From Rhynchopus sp. YZ270_cl-10 (taxonomy: Eukaryota; Euglenozoa; Diplonemea; Diplonemida; Diplonemidae), in NCBI GenBank assembly GCA_964035575.1, contig OZ037877.1:558001-622000 (forward strand): a stretch of DNA of 64,000 nucleotides, in the 5' to 3' direction. Under the pieces are notes generated by a model. The model searched no databases, was not told the DNA's origin, and saw only the letters and a program-made list of their open reading frames with translations. Numbering within the stretch: the first letter of the stretch is position 1; every line of letters starts with the position of its first letter. Of this stretch, positions 42,561-52,376 are shown in pieces. Position numbers and translations under genes: made by a program.

Positions 42561-44640
42561 CATACAAGTAAAACGGACGTCACGGAAATGAAAAAAAAAT
42601 GCTCGACCCACTGCCGTCGTTGCCGTGAAAAATAAAAAAAAAACGGCCGTGAAAAAAAAGCGCCTTTCTTATGTACAAAAATTTCACGGCCGTTAAAAAA
42701 AAAACAACGGCCGTGAAATTTTTGTACAGGTCTTTGAAGGAACACACGGTACACAGTACACAGTACACAGTACACAGTACACAGTACACAGTACACAGTA
42801 CACAGTACACAGTACACAGTACACAGTACACAGTACACAGTACACAGTACACAGTACACAGTACACAGTACACAGTACACAGTACACAGTACACAGTACA
42901 CAGTACACAGTACACAGTACACAGTACACAGTACACAGTACACAGTACACAGTACACAGTACACAGTACACAGTACACAGTACACAGTACACAGTACACA
43001 GTACACAGTACACAGTACACAGTACACAGTACACAGTACACAGTACACAGTACACAGTACACAGTACACAGTACACAGTACACAGTACACAGTACACAGT
43101 ACACAGTACACAGTACACAGTACACAGTACACAGTACACAGTACACAGTACACAGTACACAGTACACAGTACACAGTACACAGTACACAGTACACAGTAC
43201 ACAGTACACAGTACACAGTACACAGTACACAGTACACAGTACACAGTACACAGTACACAGTACACAGTACACAGTACACAGTACACAGTACACAGTACAC
43301 AGTACACAGTACACAGTACACAGTACACAGTACACAGTACACAGTACACAGTACACAGTACACAGTACACAGTACACAGTACACAGTACACAGTACACAG
43401 TACAATCTGTAATCTTCTGGTTTCAACACTGCCTTCCAGTTCTGCATACTGAATTCGCAGCGTCCCAAGCGTCTCACAACCTCTTATTACTCTTTGCCCG
43501 AGAAGGATGCGTGTGGACTCACTCAACCCCGTTCATCACTCTTGTGCCAAAGAAAACATCGGGCAAACAGTACAAGTTCACGGGAGCAAAAGGGTGGACC
43601 CCTCCCTCTGCGCGTATCTCGCCAACGTAGCGAAGAAGATCCAGAGGTGTGTAAAACGTGATGCAGTCTATTTTCCGACAAAAAAGACGGAGGATAGTTG
43701 TTCAATGGTGTGCTGATTCTGTCGGAAGATTTTTGCACTGGAAGCTGAAGAACACCGCAAATGGTTCAACACAGATGAGGTTCGTCTCACGGTATTGATG
43801 TGTGCTCCACAACTGAAAGCCCATCAATTTATGATCAAATATGAGAAGAGTACTTTGCTCAAGAACCGGTTACAAGTGCTGAAACACGAGAAATATGCCA
43901 CTCTGAAGAACCGGGAGCACGTACAAGTGCTCAGAAATGCCACACGCTCCAACTACAATTAACAGTTGGGTGAAAACCTGGGCGGGCAGCGGGAGACCAG
44001 CGCAGTGAGGAGAGCCAGGAGCGCAGGGCACGCAGGTGATGGTTTGGATAAGTCCATTTCCTGTGAGAGTGGAATCCGGTCGAAGTCATAGTGGGGCGGA
44101 ACAAAGGTTGCAGCTGAGCTGTTCTCCAGGCGTGAGTGGCAGATTGTTGATACGGAGGCTGTTGTTCAGAGACAACCGGTGTATGAGGATGCTCCCCATC
44201 AGACGCTGGAGGTAGCATCAATACTGTCCTTCAGGGCAGTAGGGATAACTCCACAGTTCGACACGCAGCTGGGCCACGGCGACCTGTCAGCAGTTGTGAC
44301 GAAGTGGAAACTAGGATCTGAGCGTATAGCATCGCAGGCAGGGCAGGACCACCATAAGTGCTCATTCGTGTCGTCAGCTTCCCGATCGCAGTGGGGCCGA
44401 TTTTTTTTGCATTTTTTATGTTGCTTTTACCCCCCCAAGAATGACTTGGGAGGGATGGGAAAGGGGGTTGGCCCTGTCTACGAATGAAAAAGAAGAAACA
44501 AGCAAAAAGCGTGGAAATATTTCACGGCCGTGATCAATGCAAAATTTCACGGCCGTTAAATTTTTCAGATTTTCTTCACGGCCGTGACCTCCCCGACAAA
44601 AAAATTTTTTTCCCGTCGTGACGGCCGTATTACTTGTATG
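42561..44640. mobile_element. TIR element of 2.08 kb with an internal satellite
   Basis: Ends 'catacaagtaaaacggacgt' (42561) and the complement of '..cggccgtattacttgtatg' (to 44640) form imperfect TIRs. Multiple 'tttcacggccgt' boxes lie near both ends (42640-42735, 44518-44600). The interior holds the heptamer satellite and, at 43430-44400, diverged coding-like fragments (for example QLKAHQFMIKYEKSTLLKNR) that I cannot assign. No intact gene. Confidence 0.65.
42747..43403. repeat. Heptamer satellite (CACAGTA)n, about 94 copies
   Basis: A perfect 7-bp tandem array. Since 7 is not a multiple of 3 and no unit phase gives a stop, it is open in several frames on both strands, which creates long but meaningless open frames. 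Confidence 0.97.
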
Positions 44641-44659
44641 GTAAATTAAAAAAAAAAAA

Positions 44660-44756
44660 AAAAAAAAGTGTCGGTCGAGTACTCGGAGTGTCGAGTGGCC
44701 AGTTTTTTTCATTTTCGAGTACTCGTTACTCGCCGAGTACTTTGTACAACCATGTA
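44660..44756. repeat. CGAGTACT repeat end
   Basis: 'cgagtactcg' boxes and 'ttactcgccgagtactttgta' (44727-44747) match the left end of the element at about 37785. Probably a solo end or fragment of the same family, directly beside the surface-protein array. Confidence 0.55.
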
Positions 44757-44877
44757 TGATTCGGGGTTCTATGGGGTTTAAAAAAAACAGGGTTTTTACT
44801 TCCCCTTATCTGAGGGAAGATCTTCTGTATACCATGCCACGACAGAACGACGAAAAGAGGACAGGGGAAACCTTCGT
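44757..44877 (-). promoter_or_regulatory. Shared 3' flank of the surface-protein genes (copy A)
   Basis: The block from 'gattcggggttctatggggtt' to the stop codon recurs, nearly unchanged, at about 47606-47714, 52257-52376 and 55488-55608, each time directly downstream of a family gene. It probably includes the 3' UTR and processing signals. Confidence 0.6.
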
Positions 44878-46872
44878 TTACTCGATGCGCTCACATTCAG
44901 GCAGGAGGTCGGTTTGTATAGGATCCTCATCAACGACAGGTGTGATGGGGGGAACAGGTGGATGACGAGATTTGTACATCATTATTGCAAATACCAAGAG
45001 AATCACAACAATGGTTGCAGACAGAACGATCAAGATAATCTCTAGTTTGTCATCTGAACCCGGTGATGGTGTTGGAACTGCAGTAGGAGGAGGAGTCGGA
45101 GCTACAACCATCATTGAGAGGTTTCCGTCTGCACCACTTCCAACGACAGTCTCCCAGTCGGCATATATGAGGATACGGGTTACGGTCCCTGTGCATGACC
45201 CAGAAAATGATTCCGAGAAAATACTCACCTGAGCTATGTCATCAGTTTCCTTGTTGAAGTAGAAGCAGAGTACTTCGTGTGTGGTATAGTTAAGAATAAC
45301 AATCTGCTCTGTGGTTCTCTGGGTTATGTAGACCATATCCAAACCACCGTACCCAAGTATCATGTCCACGATTGCACTAGGTTGAGTCGGAGTTGGGGCT
45401 GCAGTCGGAAGAGGAGTAGGAACTGCAGTGGGAGTAGGAGTTGGAGCTGGAGTCGGAGCTGCGACAATCGTCATTGAGAGGTTCCCGTCTGGACCACTTC
45501 CAACGACAGTCTCCCAGGCGGCATATATGAGGATACGGGATACAGTCCCTGTGCACGACCCAGACAATGATTCTGAGAAAAAAATCACCTCAGCTATGTC
45601 ATCAGTTTTCTTGTTGAAGTTGAAGCAGAGAGCCTCGTGTGCGGCATAGCTAAGAATAAGATCCTGCTCTCTGGTATTCTTGGTTTCGTAGACCATATCC
45701 ACACTGCCGTACACAATTCTCAAGTACATGTTTGAACTAGGTTGGGTCGGAGTTGGGGTTGCAGTCGGAGTAGGAGTAGGAGTTGGAGAAGGAGCAGGAC
45801 CTGGTGTTGGAGGAGGAGCTGATACAACCATCATTGAGAGGTCCCCCTCTGGACCACTTCCAACGACAGTCTCCCAGGCGGCATATATGGTTTGCCGGTT
45901 ATATTCCCCTGAGCATGACCCAGAAAGTGATTCCGAGTAAATATTCACCACAGCTATGGCATCAGTATCCTTCTGAAAGTTGAAGCAGAGTACTTCGTGT
46001 GTGGAATTATCAAGAATAACATTCTGATAATTGGTATTCTGTGTTGCGTACACCATATCCACACTGCCGTACACAATTCTGAAGTACATATTCGGATAAG
46101 ATGGAATTGGAGCAGGACCTGGTGTTGGAGGAGGAGCTGATACAATCGTCATTGAGAGGTTCCCGTCTGGACCACTTCCAACGACAGTCGTCCACTCATA
46201 TATCTGAACCCAGCCTGGCCACGTCCCTGAGCATGACCCATAAAATGATTGCGAGAAAATAATCACCTGAGCTATGTCATCAGTTTTCGTCTCAAAGTTG
46301 AAGCAGAGTACTTCTTGTGTGGTATAGTCAAGAATAGCATGCTGACTTGTGCTTTCCTGGGTTTCGTAGACCAAATCCACACTGCCGTACACAATTCTCA
46401 AGTACATGTTTGAACTAGGTTGGGTCGGAGTTGGGGTTGCAGTCGGAGGAGGAGTAGGACCTGGAGCAGGACCTGGTGTTGGAGGAGGAGCTGATACAAC
46501 CATCATTGAGAGGTCCCCGTCTGGACCACTTCCAACGACAGTCTCCCGGGCGGTATATATGGTGGTACTGGTTACGGTCCCTGTGCACGACCCAGAAAAT
46601 GACTGCGAGAAAATACTCACCTCAGCTGTGTCATCAGTTTTCTTGTTGAAGTTGAAGCAGAGTACTTCGTGTGTGGTATAGTTAAGAATAACAATCTGCT
46701 CTGTGGTATTCTGTGTTTCGTAGACCATATCCACACTGCCGTACACAATTCTGATGTACATGCTTCCATCGCCCTGCAACCCTGCAGCCATTCCAACAAA
46801 CAGCAAGAGCGCAACGACAGGTCTCATTGTCTGCTCTGGTGTTCTACTGATGTGATGGTGTGGTCTTTCCAA
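44878..46872 (-). CDS. Repetitive type I surface protein A (5 ectodomain repeats)
   Basis: 664 codons. A second Met (46827) directly precedes a good signal peptide (MRPVVALLLFVGMAAG) and is the likelier start. Five copies follow of an unrecognised domain of about 90 residues: (Y/L)RIVYGSVDMVYETQ, then LNYTTHEVLCF, TDDIAEV, SGSC, WETVVGSGPDG and SM-(I/V)V. Each keeps one Cys in VLCF and one in SGSC, suggesting a disulfide per domain, and the pattern looks all-beta. Linkers are Pro/Thr/Ala-rich (PPPTPGPAP, TPTPTQPSS), like O-glycosylated stalks; N-x-T/S sites are frequent. The C-terminus has a membrane segment (LEIILIVLSATIVVILLVFA) and a short tail with HPPVPPITPVVDEDP. Repeat 2 is the tryptophan-rich variant (TWPGWVQIYEWTTVV). 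Function unknown; cell-surface location is inferred from the topology signals. Confidence 0.85.
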   Translation of the reverse strand: MERPHHHISRTPEQTMRPVVALLLFVGMAAGLQGDGSMYIRIVYGSVDMVYETQNTTEQIVILNYTTHEVLCFNFNKKTDDTAEVSIFSQSFSGSCTGTVTSTTIYTARETVVGSGPDGDLSMMVVSAPPPTPGPAPGPTPPPTATPTPTQPSSNMYLRIVYGSVDLVYETQESTSQHAILDYTTQEVLCFNFETKTDDIAQVIIFSQSFYGSCSGTWPGWVQIYEWTTVVGSGPDGNLSMTIVSAPPPTPGPAPIPSYPNMYFRIVYGSVDMVYATQNTNYQNVILDNSTHEVLCFNFQKDTDAIAVVNIYSESLSGSCSGEYNRQTIYAAWETVVGSGPEGDLSMMVVSAPPPTPGPAPSPTPTPTPTATPTPTQPSSNMYLRIVYGSVDMVYETKNTREQDLILSYAAHEALCFNFNKKTDDIAEVIFFSESLSGSCTGTVSRILIYAAWETVVGSGPDGNLSMTIVAAPTPAPTPTPTAVPTPLPTAAPTPTQPSAIVDMILGYGGLDMVYITQRTTEQIVILNYTTHEVLCFYFNKETDDIAQVSIFSESFSGSCTGTVTRILIYADWETVVGSGADGNLSMMVVAPTPPPTAVPTPSPGSDDKLEIILIVLSATIVVILLVFAIMMYKSRHPPVPPITPVVDEDPIQTDLLPECERIE

Positions 46873-47100
46873 ACGCAGAACGTGTCAGTCGCACAACAAA
46901 CCCAGCGGTGTTGAAGTGCAATATGTTGACCTGTGTGATGACCTGGGGGAGGGCGTACAAGGGTGGGAAGGAATGCAGGAGACGAGGGTGTTGCTGTGGG
47001 GCGGGGGATTCGGGGGGTGCATTGAAGTGAAATTTGTGAAATTCTGCTTTTTTGTTTTGGATTCGCGTATGTGTGTGTTTTTTGTAGTTTCGACAATCAC
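46873..47100 (-). promoter_or_regulatory. Conserved 5' flank of surface-protein gene A
   Basis: About 190-230 bp upstream of the gene are nearly identical to the flanks at 50370-50600, 54036-54275 and 59278-59465. They include 'cgttctgcgtttggaaagac' next to the start and a C-rich tract on the sense strand. Such conservation of non-coding DNA marks the promoter and 5' UTR, or the duplication boundary. Confidence 0.6.
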
Positions 47101-47605
47101 CTGTCCGAGGACGGGTTCTGTACAACAAATTCTCCCGAAGGCTCATGACTTTCAAAGGTATAGATAGATATAGGGCTATATAGACGTCAAAGTTTGGGGG
47201 ATAGGGGTGGGTGAAAGGGGTCACGTGAGAAAATAAAACCTTGACCTGTTGACACAACATTAAAAACGACTTAGCTTCTGTGAGCTCGCAAGGGAGGTGT
47301 CGCTACACACCTGTCCGAAGACTGCTGCCCTAAAAATATTTGTAATGTTGCGTCGACAATCGCCTGAGAACCAGACAGTTAAATGAAATAAAGAAAACGC
47401 TTTTTCGTTTATCGCACCGCAAAAGGTTTGTGTTTTTCACTGATGAATGCGAGTGATGTTACTGGAAAACCAATACGCTACGCGGGCACGCACCATCCGT
47501 CGTTTTCCATTTCTATTCGTCAATGCTTGATAACACAAAAAAATTTTTCACCTTTTTTTAGCTGGTCCCCCTGGGAGTCCAAAACCCCAAATCCTGCGGA
47601 GAGCC
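47101..47605. other. Spacer between surface-protein genes A and B
   Basis: No gene. About 47235-47330 matches about 51055-51155 ('aaaaccttgacctgttgaca', 'gggaggtgtcgctacacac'), so the spacer was duplicated along with the genes. 47390-47530 is a dispersed repeat also present in kinase intron 2. Confidence 0.6.
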
Positions 47606-47714
47606 CTGTATGGGGTTAAAAAAACAGGGATTCCTCTTCCCCTTACCTGAAGTAAGATCTTCTGTATACAATGGCCACGACAGAACGAGGAAAAGAGGAT
47701 TGCGAAACCTTCGT

Positions 47715-50369
47715 TTACTGCACGCACATCCTAGATTCAGGCAGGAGGCCGGTTTGTATAGGATCCTCATCAACGACAGGTGTGATGGGGGGAACAGGTG
47801 GATGACGAGATTTGTACATCATTATTGCAAGTACCAAGAGAATCACAACAATGGTTGCAGACAGAACGATCAAGATAATCTCTAGTTTGTCATCTGAACC
47901 CGGTGATGGTGTTGGACCTGCAGTTAAAGGATGTGCCGTTGGAGTTGCAGTAGGAGCTGCAGTAGGGGTTGCAGTCGGAGGATGTGCTGTTGCAGTTGGA
48001 GCTGGAGCTGGAGTCGGAGCTGATACAATCGTCATTGAGATGTTCCCGTCTGGACCACTTCCAACCACAGTCGTCCAGTCGTATATCTGAACCCAGCCTG
48101 GATACGTCCCTGTGCACGACCCAGAGAATGATTCCGAGTAAATAATCACCTCAGCTGTGTCATCAGTTTTCTCGTTGAAGTTGAAGCAGAGTACTTCGTG
48201 TGTGGTATAGTTAAGAATAAGATTCTGCTCTGTGGTATTCTGGGTTTCGTAGACCATATCCACATTGCCGTACACAATTCTCAAGTACATGTTTGAACTA
48301 GGTTGAGTCGGAGTTGGGGTTGCAGTCGGAGGAGGAGTAGGAGCAGGAGTTGGTGCTGGAGTTGCAGTAGGAGCTGGAGTCGGAGGAGCTGCTACAATTA
48401 TCATTGAGAGGTCCCCGTCTGGACCACTTCCAACGACAGTCTCCCAGGCGGCGCATATGCTGTCCCACTTATAGTCCCCTGTGCATGACCCAGAAAATGA
48501 TTCCGAGTAAATAATCACCTCAGCTATGTCATCAGTTCTCTTGTTGAAGCCGAAGCAGAGTACTTCGTGTGTGGAATGGTTAAGAATAAGATACTGATAA
48601 TTCATCTTCTGGGTTTCGTAGACCATATCCACACTGCCGTACACAATTCTGAAGTACAGGTTTGGATAAGATGGAAATGGAGCAGGACCTGGTGTTGGAG
48701 GAGGAGCTGATACAATCGTCATTGAGAGGTCCCCGTCTGGACCACTTCCAACGACAGTCTCCCGGGCGGCATATATGGTGTGCTGGTATAATAGCCCTGA
48801 GCATGACCCAGAAAATGATTCTGAGTCAATATTCACCTCAGCCATGTCATCAGTATCCTTCTTGAAGCTGAAGCAAAGTACTCCGTGTGTGGAATTGGAA
48901 TTAAGGATAACGTACTGATAATAAGTGGTATTCTGGGATTCATATACCATATCCACACTGCCGTACACAATTCTGAAGTACATAGGTTGAGTCGGAGTTG
49001 GGGTTGGAGTAGGAGCTGGGGTCGGAGCTGATACAACCATCATTGAGAGGTTCCCGTCTGGACCACTACCAACGACAGTCTCCCAGGCGTCATATATGGT
49101 GTGCAACTTATAGTCCCCTGAGCATGACCCAGAAAGTGATTCCGAGGAAATAGTCACCTCAGCTATGTCATCAGTAGCCTTCACAAAGCTGAAGCAAAGT
49201 GCTTCGTACTTGGTATGGTTAAGAATAACATGCTGCTCATAATTGTTATTCTGGGTTTCGTAGACCATATCCACACTGCCGTACACAATTCTGAAGTACA
49301 TATTCGGATAAGATGGAAATGGAGCAGGACCTGGTGTTAGAGGAGGAGCTGATACAATCGTCATTGAGAGGTCCCCGTCTGGACCACTTCCAACGACAGT
49401 CGTCCACTCATATATCTGAACCCAGCCTGACCACGTCCCTGCGCATGACCCAGAGAATGATTCCGAGTAAATAATCACCTCAGCTATGTCAGCAGCTTTC
49501 TTGCTGAAGTGGAAGCAGAGTACTTCGTGTGTGGTATAGTTAAGAATAAGATTCTGTCCATAGTAATTCTCTGTGCTTTTCTGGGTTTCGAATACCGTAT
49601 CCACACTGCCGTACACAATTCTCAAGTACATGTTTGAATAAGACGGAATTGGAGCAGGACCTGGTGTTAGAGGAGGAGCTGATACAATCGTCATTGAGAG
49701 GTCCCCGTCTGGACCACTTCCAACGTCAGTCTCCCAGGCGGCATATATGGTTCGCGGGTCTTCTTCCCCTGTGCACGACCCAGAAAATGAGTCCGAGTAA
49801 ATAACGACATCAGCTATGGCACCAATATCCTTTTCCAAGCTGAAGCAGAACACTTCGCGTGTGTAATTATTAAGAACAACATACTGACGCTCTGTGTTAT
49901 AGGTTACGTAGACCATATCCACACTGCCGTACACAATTCTGAAGTACATGTTCGGATAAGATGGAAATGGAGCAGGACCTGGTGTTGGAGGAGGAGCTGA
50001 TACAATCGTCATTGTGATATCCCCGTCTGGACCACTTCCTACGATAGTCTCCCGGGCGTCGGATATGGTGTAAGATTTAACGAAACCTAAGAGGCAGGAC
50101 CCAGAAAGTGAGTCCGAGTAAATACCCACCAGAGTGGGCGCGTAAAAGTCGAAACAGAGTACTTCGTGTGTGGTATGGTTAAGAATAGCATGCTGTTCTG
50201 CACCTTTCTGTGTTGCGTAGGACATATCCACACTGCCGTACACAATTCTGATGTACATACTTTCATTGCCCTGCAACCCTGCAGCCATTCCAACAAACAG
50301 CAAGAGCGCCACGACAGGTCTCATTGTCTGCTCTGGTGTTCTACTGATGTGATGGTGTGGTCTTTCCAA
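47715..50369 (-). CDS. Repetitive type I surface protein B (7 ectodomain repeats)
   Basis: 884 codons; likely start at the second Met (50324) before the same signal peptide as gene A. Seven copies of the RIVYGSVD domain. Repeat 1 is short and lacks the TDDIAEV part (FYAPTLVGIYSDS). Repeats 3 and 7 are of the tryptophan-rich type (SGWVQIYEW, PGWVQIYDW); the others carry the TIYAAWETVV type. The repeat before the membrane anchor is followed by a long Thr/Pro/Ala stalk. The transmembrane segment matches the other genes, but the tail ends PIQTGLLPESRMCVQ instead of ..CERIE, because the DNA encoding the end is slightly shortened. Two Cys per domain and many N-glycosylation sequons are retained. 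Confidence 0.85.
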   Translation of the reverse strand: MERPHHHISRTPEQTMRPVVALLLFVGMAAGLQGNESMYIRIVYGSVDMSYATQKGAEQHAILNHTTHEVLCFDFYAPTLVGIYSDSLSGSCLLGFVKSYTISDARETIVGSGPDGDITMTIVSAPPPTPGPAPFPSYPNMYFRIVYGSVDMVYVTYNTERQYVVLNNYTREVFCFSLEKDIGAIADVVIYSDSFSGSCTGEEDPRTIYAAWETDVGSGPDGDLSMTIVSAPPLTPGPAPIPSYSNMYLRIVYGSVDTVFETQKSTENYYGQNLILNYTTHEVLCFHFSKKAADIAEVIIYSESFSGSCAGTWSGWVQIYEWTTVVGSGPDGDLSMTIVSAPPLTPGPAPFPSYPNMYFRIVYGSVDMVYETQNNNYEQHVILNHTKYEALCFSFVKATDDIAEVTISSESLSGSCSGDYKLHTIYDAWETVVGSGPDGNLSMMVVSAPTPAPTPTPTPTQPMYFRIVYGSVDMVYESQNTTYYQYVILNSNSTHGVLCFSFKKDTDDMAEVNIDSESFSGSCSGLLYQHTIYAARETVVGSGPDGDLSMTIVSAPPPTPGPAPFPSYPNLYFRIVYGSVDMVYETQKMNYQYLILNHSTHEVLCFGFNKRTDDIAEVIIYSESFSGSCTGDYKWDSICAAWETVVGSGPDGDLSMIIVAAPPTPAPTATPAPTPAPTPPPTATPTPTQPSSNMYLRIVYGNVDMVYETQNTTEQNLILNYTTHEVLCFNFNEKTDDTAEVIIYSESFSGSCTGTYPGWVQIYDWTTVVGSGPDGNISMTIVSAPTPAPAPTATAHPPTATPTAAPTATPTAHPLTAGPTPSPGSDDKLEIILIVLSATIVVILLVLAIMMYKSRHPPVPPITPVVDEDPIQTGLLPESRMCVQ

Positions 50370-50600
50370 ACGCAGAACGTGTCAGTCGCACAACAAACCC
50401 AGCGGTGTTGAAGTGCAATATGTTGACCCTGTGTGATGACCTGGGGGAGGGCGTACAAGGGTGGGAAGGAATGCAGGAGACGAGGGTGTTGCTGTGGGGT
50501 GGGGGATTCGGGGGTGGATTGAAGTGAAATTCTGCTTTTTGTTTTGGATTCGCGTGTATGTGTTTTTTGTAGTTTCGACAATCACCTGTCCGAGGACGGG
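50370..50600 (-). promoter_or_regulatory. Conserved 5' flank of surface-protein gene B
   Basis: Copy of the family 5' flank. It keeps the 'cgacaatcacctgtccgagg' block at its far end, as gene A does. Confidence 0.6.
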
Positions 50601-52256
50601 TTCTGTACAACAGTCGTCTGAAGGCTAATGACTTTCAAAAGTATAGATGCGGTTCCCTCAACCCAAAGACATCTCGGGTCAGCTTGATTTTTTGCCCAAA
50701 AAATATTTTTTTCAGTACCACCAGGAAGACATTGGTCACAGGACTGCTCACTGCCATACACTGCGTCCTCGACTTGTGAAGTGGATTTTTTTGTTCTTTA
50801 TGCATTCAAGTGCTGTGATGGACACAAAAGTTGCGTCATCAAAGTTTGTGGGGATAAGGGTGGGTGAAAGGGGACACGTGAGAAGATAAAGTAGTTGGTT
50901 AGAAATTCAGTACATCATGTTTCAGTCCTAACTGCATACATTGGTAGTATCAGAGGGGGACATCGTCAGTGCAAGACCCTCCGAGATGTAAAGAGTTTTA
51001 ACCACTGTTGCTATTATCAAACAGTCTTTGCGCTCTACTTGTCTTTGCAAAAGACTAAAACCTTGACCTGTTGACACAACATTAAAAACGACTTAGCTTC
51101 TGTGAGCTCGCAAGGGAGGTGTCGCTACACACCTGTCCGAAGACTGCTGCCCTAAAAAATGTTTTTATTGTTGTGTCGACAATCGCCTGAGAAAGAACCC
51201 ACTTGGGGATAATAGGGTCTGTTAGATATCAGTGAACCCTTTGGAACACTGGTGCTAGAGTTGCTCATTATGATTATTGATTGGTGAATGCCGAAAGATT
51301 CGATGAAACCAAAAACCACTAAGTACGCTGCGGGTAAAAAAACACATCTGGACCGTAAAAATGGTTTTTATTGTTCACTTTGTCAAAATCTCTTTGTTTT
51401 TCTCTTTGTCTATTTTTCCTGCATTTTTTATTCTCTTCTTTGTACTTTCTTTTGTTTTGGTTGTTGTTAGATAAGCTCAATCGCCTATCGAGTTCTGTGA
51501 ATAGCACGGAACTCCTTTTCATGTGTATCCATGGAAATCAGTATCATATGTGATACCGGGGTACAGCGCCTCCTACGGTCACCGCACGGACAGCGACGAG
51601 TCAAACCACACACAGTCTCTGTTCATGTTGTACATGACTTTGTTCTTTGTCAGCGTGCACGGCTCGACATAGTTAGAGAAAAAATAGACAGAGAGAAAAA
51701 TTGGAGGTAAAAAAATTTGAAAAAAGGTGTCGTTTGAGAAAAACAAACAAACGGACGCGCTGTGTGAAAAACGAGTGTTTCTCTGCGCGTGATATTTTGT
51801 GGGGAAGAATAAAACATTATGAAAAAAGCTCGTTGCGTTCCCACTATCGTTTCCGCTGCGCTCTCACTAGCGTTCCCACTCCATTCGGTTTTCTCTTACT
51901 TAACAACTCTCGGAAAAAAATGAAAAGTTCCAGAATTGTTACTGTCCATACTTTGTACGTTTACTGTGAGTGGTCACATGCCACTTCGATTGCTCTGCAC
52001 ATTCAATACAACACAGGGTTGGGGGAGGGGGGTGGGGGATATTTCTTTATAAAGGGAATAGGGGGTGCTCGCTCTCGTATCTGATTTCAAAAAGTTAAAA
52101 CAAAACAAAAACAAAAACACACGACGACGTAATGAAAATATGTGCGGGAGAGGGGTTGACTCATTGACTCGATAAGAATCGATAAGAAAGTCCTAGCAGA
52201 ACCCAACGTAAAGGCGGGCTACCAAGTTTGACACATTTTGTGACAACGGTTGATAT
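50601..52256. other. Spacer between surface-protein genes B and C
   Basis: No gene recognised. It includes a match to the A-B spacer (about 51055-51155) and a dispersed repeat at about 51510-51870 shared with 8.8 kb. Confidence 0.5.
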
Positions 52257-52376
52257 ATGATTCGGGGTTCTATGGGGTTAAAAAAACAGGGTGTATTCTT
52301 CCCCTTATCTGAGGTAAGATCTTGTGTATACCATGCCACGACAGAACGAGGAAAAGAGGATAGGGGAAACCTTCGT

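Noticed and set aside
42747-43403. Possible CRISPR array
   Set aside because: Uninterrupted tandem heptamers with no spacers, in a eukaryotic context.
42560-43630. Long open frames on both strands (up to about 319 codons) with repeating peptides such as VYCVLCT
   Set aside because: They are translations of the stop-free heptamer satellite plus flanks, without start context or conservation.
43430-44400. Possible host gene with QLKAHQFMIKYEKSTLLKNR-type peptides
   Set aside because: Short, diverged and enclosed by TIRs; more likely old element content. No family recognised.
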